The notes beneath the pieces are model-generated. The model saw only the letters and a list, made by a program, of their open reading frames with translations. It was not told the origin of the DNA and ran no database searches. The position numbers and the translations under genes were made by a program. Below, piece after piece: positions 61,247-64,000 of a DNA stretch of 64,000 nucleotides. Where the stretch lies: the NCBI RefSeq assembly GCF_003097495.1, contig NZ_QEOP01000002.1, forward strand, positions 1,054,001 through 1,118,000, read 5' to 3'. Source of the stretch: Amnibacterium flavum. GTDB taxonomy: Bacteria > Actinomycetota > Actinomycetes > Actinomycetales > Microbacteriaceae. The stretch's first letter is position 1. Each line of letters opens with the position of its first letter.

Positions 61247-62206
61247 ATGAGCAACCTTCCCGACTACGACGACCTCCCCGTCTCGCCCGACAAGCCGCCG
61301 CATTCGGCGTGGGGCGTCTGGGGCGACGACGACGAGGTGGGGGCGATCAACCTCCTCACCTCGGACCGGGTCATCGAAGGAGCCTCCCTGGTGAGGAAGG
61401 GGGCGGTCTTCCCCCTCAACTGGGACCTCGAGCTCCCCGACCCGCCGTTCTACGGCCGCGGTCCGCTCCGCCACACGATCGTGGACCAGGGCGACGGGCA
61501 GGACGACTTCTATGACGCGTTCTACCCGCAGCAGTCGAGCCAGTGGGACGGGCTCAGCCACGTGGGCCACTCGGACCACGGGTACTACAACGGTCGCACC
61601 CCCGCCGACTTCACCGGCAGACCCGGGTCGAAGAACGGAGTCGAGCACTGGGCACGGCGGGGGATCGTCGGCCGCGGGGTCCTCCTCGACGCGGAGCGCC
61701 ACTTCGCCTCGACCGAGAGACCGATCGTGCCGGACGAGACGCGCGACATCACCGTCGACGACCTGCGCGCGATCGCGGACGCTCAGGGCACGGAACTCCG
61801 CGAGGGCGACATCCTCCTCATCCGCACCGGGTGGATGCAGTGGTACGACCAGACGACGCCCGCACAGCGGGCCGACATCGCGACGGTGGCCGTGGCCCAG
61901 ACCATGGGAGGGCCGGGGCTCGAGGCCAGCCGCGAGATGGCCCGCTTCCTCTGGAACACCCACGTCGCGGGTGCCGCCACGGACACCTCCACATTCGAGG
62001 CGTGGCCGCATCGGTTCCGTCCCGGCGAGTACCTGCACATGGATGTGCTGGCGCTTCTGGGTATCCCGATCGGCGAGATGTGGTACTTGGACGCCCTCGC
62101 CGCGGACTGCGCGAGCGACGGGGTCTACGAGTTCATGCTCACCTCGGCGCCCTTGAACAAGATCGGGGGAGTGGCGTCGCCACCGAACGCCCTCGCCATC
62201 AAGTAG
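61247..62206 (+). CDS. Cyclase-family (KynB-like fold) metal hydrolase
   Basis: A 319-residue protein of the cyclase/kynurenine-formamidase-like family: WGDDDEVGAINLLT, KGAVFPLNWDLELPDPPFYGR, metal motif SQWDGLSHVGHSDHGYY (in place of HxGTHxDxP), GVLLDAERHF, EGDILLIRTGWMQWY, and EYLHMDVLALLGIPIGEMWYLD. Some members are lactonases or amidases acting on ring compounds. ATG 61247 has GAGG upstream and marks the usual start; an ATG at 61208, overlapping the permease stop by four bases, would add 13 residues and is an equal option for coupling. It shares the operon with a sugar-type importer, so it may hydrolyse the imported compound. Confidence 0.85.
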   Translation: MSNLPDYDDLPVSPDKPPHSAWGVWGDDDEVGAINLLTSDRVIEGASLVRKGAVFPLNWDLELPDPPFYGRGPLRHTIVDQGDGQDDFYDAFYPQQSSQWDGLSHVGHSDHGYYNGRTPADFTGRPGSKNGVEHWARRGIVGRGVLLDAERHFASTERPIVPDETRDITVDDLRAIADAQGTELREGDILLIRTGWMQWYDQTTPAQRADIATVAVAQTMGGPGLEASREMARFLWNTHVAGAATDTSTFEAWPHRFRPGEYLHMDVLALLGIPIGEMWYLDALAADCASDGVYEFMLTSAPLNKIGGVASPPNALAIK

Positions 62207-62317
62207 CGGGTCGTGGACACTGCCGACCGCAGGGTCGCCGCCGTCCTCAGCGCGCCGCCGAGATCGCCCGGACGGGGTAGATCCTCGACCCCCGCCAGTC
62301 GTTATCCTGGGCGGACC

Positions 62318-62866
62318 ATGACAAGCACGGAACACGGCGGCCGCACCCTCGCGCCGCAGGACCGGGTCTCGACCGACCGCGACGTCGCGGCACTGCCGTA
62401 CCGATCCGATCTCATGGCCAGCCTCGGAGCCCTCCTGAACCTCTGGGACTCGCCCGACTTCCACCTCGAGATCCGGCTGTCCGACGGAGACGTCCTCGAC
62501 GAGCCCTGCCACCGGATGATCCGCCACCTCAGCTTCCGCGGTCCGATGCGCCCCTCGGCGCTCGCCGATGAGCTCGGCACCGGGCGCTCGAACGTCAGCA
62601 AGATCGTCGGCCGCCTCCAAGCCGGAGGTCTGGTGGAGCGGCAGGCCGACGAGGGCGATTCGCGCGCGAGTCGCGTGTGCCTGACCGAGTCCGGACTCGC
62701 CGTGGCCCAGCGGCTCTACGACCTGGGCGATCGGCTGGCGGAGCAGGTCGTGCGCGACTGGTCTCCCGAGGATGTGGCGACCTACACCCGCCTGACCGAG
62801 CGCTTCGCGAGGGGCGCCCTGACCCAGGCCGAGGAAGTCCGCCGCAGGGGGGTCGATCAGGTCTGA
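62318..62866 (+). CDS. MarR-family transcriptional regulator
   Basis: A 182-residue MarR-type regulator. Winged HTH at about 65-125: MIRHLSFRGPMRPSALADELGTGRSNVSKIVGRLQAGGLVERQADEGDSRASRVCLTESG, with the wing DSRASR. The N-terminal 30 residues are polar and the C-terminal helices probably dimerise. ATG 62318 is used; upstream frame is low-complexity. Same direction as the importer operon, 111 bases after the cyclase gene; it may be co-transcribed and repress the operon through the TGTCC-type inverted repeats at 57885-57920. Confidence 0.9.
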   Translation: MTSTEHGGRTLAPQDRVSTDRDVAALPYRSDLMASLGALLNLWDSPDFHLEIRLSDGDVLDEPCHRMIRHLSFRGPMRPSALADELGTGRSNVSKIVGRLQAGGLVERQADEGDSRASRVCLTESGLAVAQRLYDLGDRLAEQVVRDWSPEDVATYTRLTERFARGALTQAEEVRRRGVDQV

Positions 62867-62972
62867 TCAGCGCGTTCACCCCGGCTTCCTCCAGCACTGC
62901 GAACCGGGAACGCTAGGCTGATGCCGTCCCCGGATCGCCGGGTCGACACCGCGATCGCCGAAGGGGGCTCGA

Positions 62973-63299
62973 GTGGGCAAGCTGACCTACGATTCCACCC
63001 TCACCGTCGACTTCGACGACCGGGTGCTCGCCCACCTCCAGCTCGTGATCGGCGCGAAACTGCGGCGCGGTGAGTCGTTCTTCTTCCTCTGGAAGGACGA
63101 CCCGCAGATCGGCGACGGACGCAGCAGCCTGTGGATGCATCCCGCGATCCCGCTCTACTTCAAGTTCGTGGGCAGCAGACCTCCCTCCATCAACCCCGAG
63201 TGGGTCAACGCGCTGATGCTGACCGCGAACAGCGCGCAGGGCATGCGGATCGTGCCGGAGCCGCCTCCCGCTCAGCCGGGAGTCGAGGCTCCGCAGTGA
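62973..63299 (+). CDS. DUF7882-type small protein
   Basis: A 108-residue protein: MGKLTYDSTLTVDFDDRVLAHLQLVIGAKLRRGESFFFLWKDD, then GDGRSSLWMHPAIPLYFKFVGSRPPSINPEWVNALMLTANSAQG. This is the form seen in many Microbacteriaceae and often labelled ATP-dependent DNA ligase without the ligase motifs; no KxDG motif is present here. Function unknown. GTG 62973 starts the conserved sequence. A second small gene follows after 13 bases. Confidence 0.78.
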   Translation: MGKLTYDSTLTVDFDDRVLAHLQLVIGAKLRRGESFFFLWKDDPQIGDGRSSLWMHPAIPLYFKFVGSRPPSINPEWVNALMLTANSAQGMRIVPEPPPAQPGVEAPQ

Positions 63300-63312
63300 G
63301 ACACGACCGCCG

Positions 63313-63525
63313 GTGAAGCGCATCGACATCATCTACGACGGCGAGCAGTACAGCGTCGGTCAGAGGGACCTCGACGAGGTCAAGGGCGTCATCGAACGCG
63401 CACTCGCAGGTGGGGGCCCGACCTGGCTCCGGGTCAATCGCGGGGAAGGTCGACCCCAGCCGGCTGAGCTGCTGATCATGCCGGGAGTACCGCTCGTTCT
63501 CATCCCGCTCGACCCCGACGAGTAG
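63313..63525 (+). CDS. Small conserved Microbacteriaceae protein
   Basis: A 70-residue protein beginning MKRIDIIYDGEQYSVGQRDLDEV. It follows the DUF7882-type gene by 13 bases. The parts IERALAGGGPTWLRVNRG, GRPQPAELLIMPGVPLVLIPL give a beta-alpha-beta pattern. Its start and core resemble the protein encoded on the other strand at 63563-63910 (MRRIHYADGS..., GARADAQFLIGPASQI), suggesting one small family. GTG start. Function unknown. Confidence 0.65.
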   Translation: MKRIDIIYDGEQYSVGQRDLDEVKGVIERALAGGGPTWLRVNRGEGRPQPAELLIMPGVPLVLIPLDPDE

Positions 63526-63562
63526 CCCGCGACGTCCCGTGCGGCCGACGCGTCATCGCCGG

Positions 63563-63910
63563 TCAGATGTAATCCATGCACGGCTCCGATGACGCGGCAT
63601 CGTCCAGCATCGGAGACGCGGCCAGCGTATCCGCGCCGGGTGCCCGCAGCCCCGCCCTGCGGCTCAGATCAGCGACGAGGTCAGCATCCTCGGGTTCGGG
63701 CCAGCTGTTCTCGACCGGAAGAGAGAGGATCTGACTCGCGGGCCCGATGAGGAATTGAGCGTCCGCCCGAGCGCCGGACTCGGTGACCACCGGGATCGTG
63801 ACGAGGTCGGAGCCACCGCATACCGCGAGCGCCTGCGCGTAGGAGAGAAGGGCGGAGGCGGTGGTGTCCGCAGTGAGCACGGAACCATCTGCATAGTGGA
63901 TTCGTCTCAC
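63563..63910 (-). CDS. Small conserved protein, relative of neighbour
   Basis: A 115-residue protein starting GTG 63910 with MRRIHYADGSVLTADTTASALLSYAQALAV and continuing GGSDLVTIPVVTESGARADAQFLIGPASQILSLPVENSW. Its first 70 residues mirror the arrangement of the preceding 70-residue protein, and the rest is an acidic, Pro/Asp-rich tail (PEDADLVADLSRRAGL, SEPCMDYI). No family known to me. It is convergent with the 70-residue gene, 37 bases between stops. Confidence 0.6.
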   Translation of the reverse strand: MRRIHYADGSVLTADTTASALLSYAQALAVCGGSDLVTIPVVTESGARADAQFLIGPASQILSLPVENSWPEPEDADLVADLSRRAGLRAPGADTLAASPMLDDAASSEPCMDYI

Positions 63911-63929
63911 GGGGCGGAGCCTTTCGGAA

Positions 63930-64000
63930 GTGATGGCATCGACGATCCTCGCCGGATGTTCGTTCTGCGCCGAGCAGGAGCGCTGTTCGGACGAGACGCG
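63930..64000 (+). other. Possible start of a rightward gene cut by window edge
   Basis: GTG 63930 immediately followed by ATG 63933 opens an in-frame stretch to the end of the window, beginning MASTILAGCSFCAEQERC. GGAA lies just upstream. Only 22 codons are visible, with three Cys; too short to judge. Confidence 0.25.

Overview
The window is high-GC DNA from an actinobacterium, most probably a member of the Microbacteriaceae (Microbacterium/Leifsonia-type relatives). Supporting signs are the strong GC bias, many 4-base ATGA/GTGA overlaps between genes, a DUF2510-G5-excalibur surface protein, a mycoredoxin-like CxxC glutaredoxin, an OleBC fusion of the Micrococcus type, a carbohydrate ABC operon with no ATPase gene, and small proteins typical of Microbacteriaceae at the right edge. 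The placement is inference; no rRNA, tRNA or CRISPR array was seen.

Positions 1-8860 form an accessory region with visibly lower GC. It holds a HigBA-like toxin/antitoxin pair whose antitoxin is fused to an ImmA/IrrE protease, the wreck of an IS3-family element, a MazG pyrophosphohydrolase overlapping a GIY-YIG/DUF2075 helicase-like protein, and two nuclease genes in tandem: a ScoMcrA-type modified-base reader fused to a PD-(D/E)XK nuclease, and a membrane-anchored Mrr-like nuclease. A PadR regulator and UbiB-type kinase of ordinary base composition sit between them. This looks like a defence island.

Positions 8860-19900 carry housekeeping and transport genes: a CPA1 Na+/H+ antiporter, a PPK2 polyphosphate kinase, a GlcG/HbpS protein, a cystine-type amino-acid ABC importer, the excalibur protein, a type B carboxylesterase and an APC permease. 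They are separated by clusters of a palindromic intergenic repeat family (consensus ends TTCG...GCTCA and GGGCGG).

Positions 19953-31047 are one 11-gene leftward operon headed by an IclR regulator: a PNPOx-like protein, M20 deacylase, complete RbsABC-type importer with two different permeases, amidohydrolase, aminotransferase, KDPG-type aldolase and KDG-type kinase. Together they suggest import of an N-acylated 2-amino acid of sugar-acid type, deacylation, transamination to a 2-keto-3-deoxy acid, phosphorylation and aldol cleavage. This pathway is a prediction.

Positions 31209-45807 hold a secreted alpha/beta hydrolase fused to an ABC ATPase with its permease partner, a VOC protein, a beta carbonic anhydrase, a TupA-like ATP-grasp protein, the full oleA-oleBC-oleD long-chain olefin cluster, and several small enzymes. 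Positions 45812-54776 are a leftward operon (RbsBAC-like importer, topaquinone copper amine oxidase with a His-rich tail, membrane protein, YtcJ-like amidohydrolase) facing a TetR regulator, with paired operator-like sequences between them: probably amine uptake and oxidation.

The right part contains NAD(P)H-hydrate epimerase with an N-terminal extension, an adenine/adenosine deaminase, small stress-type proteins, a carbohydrate-type ABC/cyclase-family/MarR operon with a well-defined promoter and two operator-like inverted repeats, and three small conserved Microbacteriaceae proteins.
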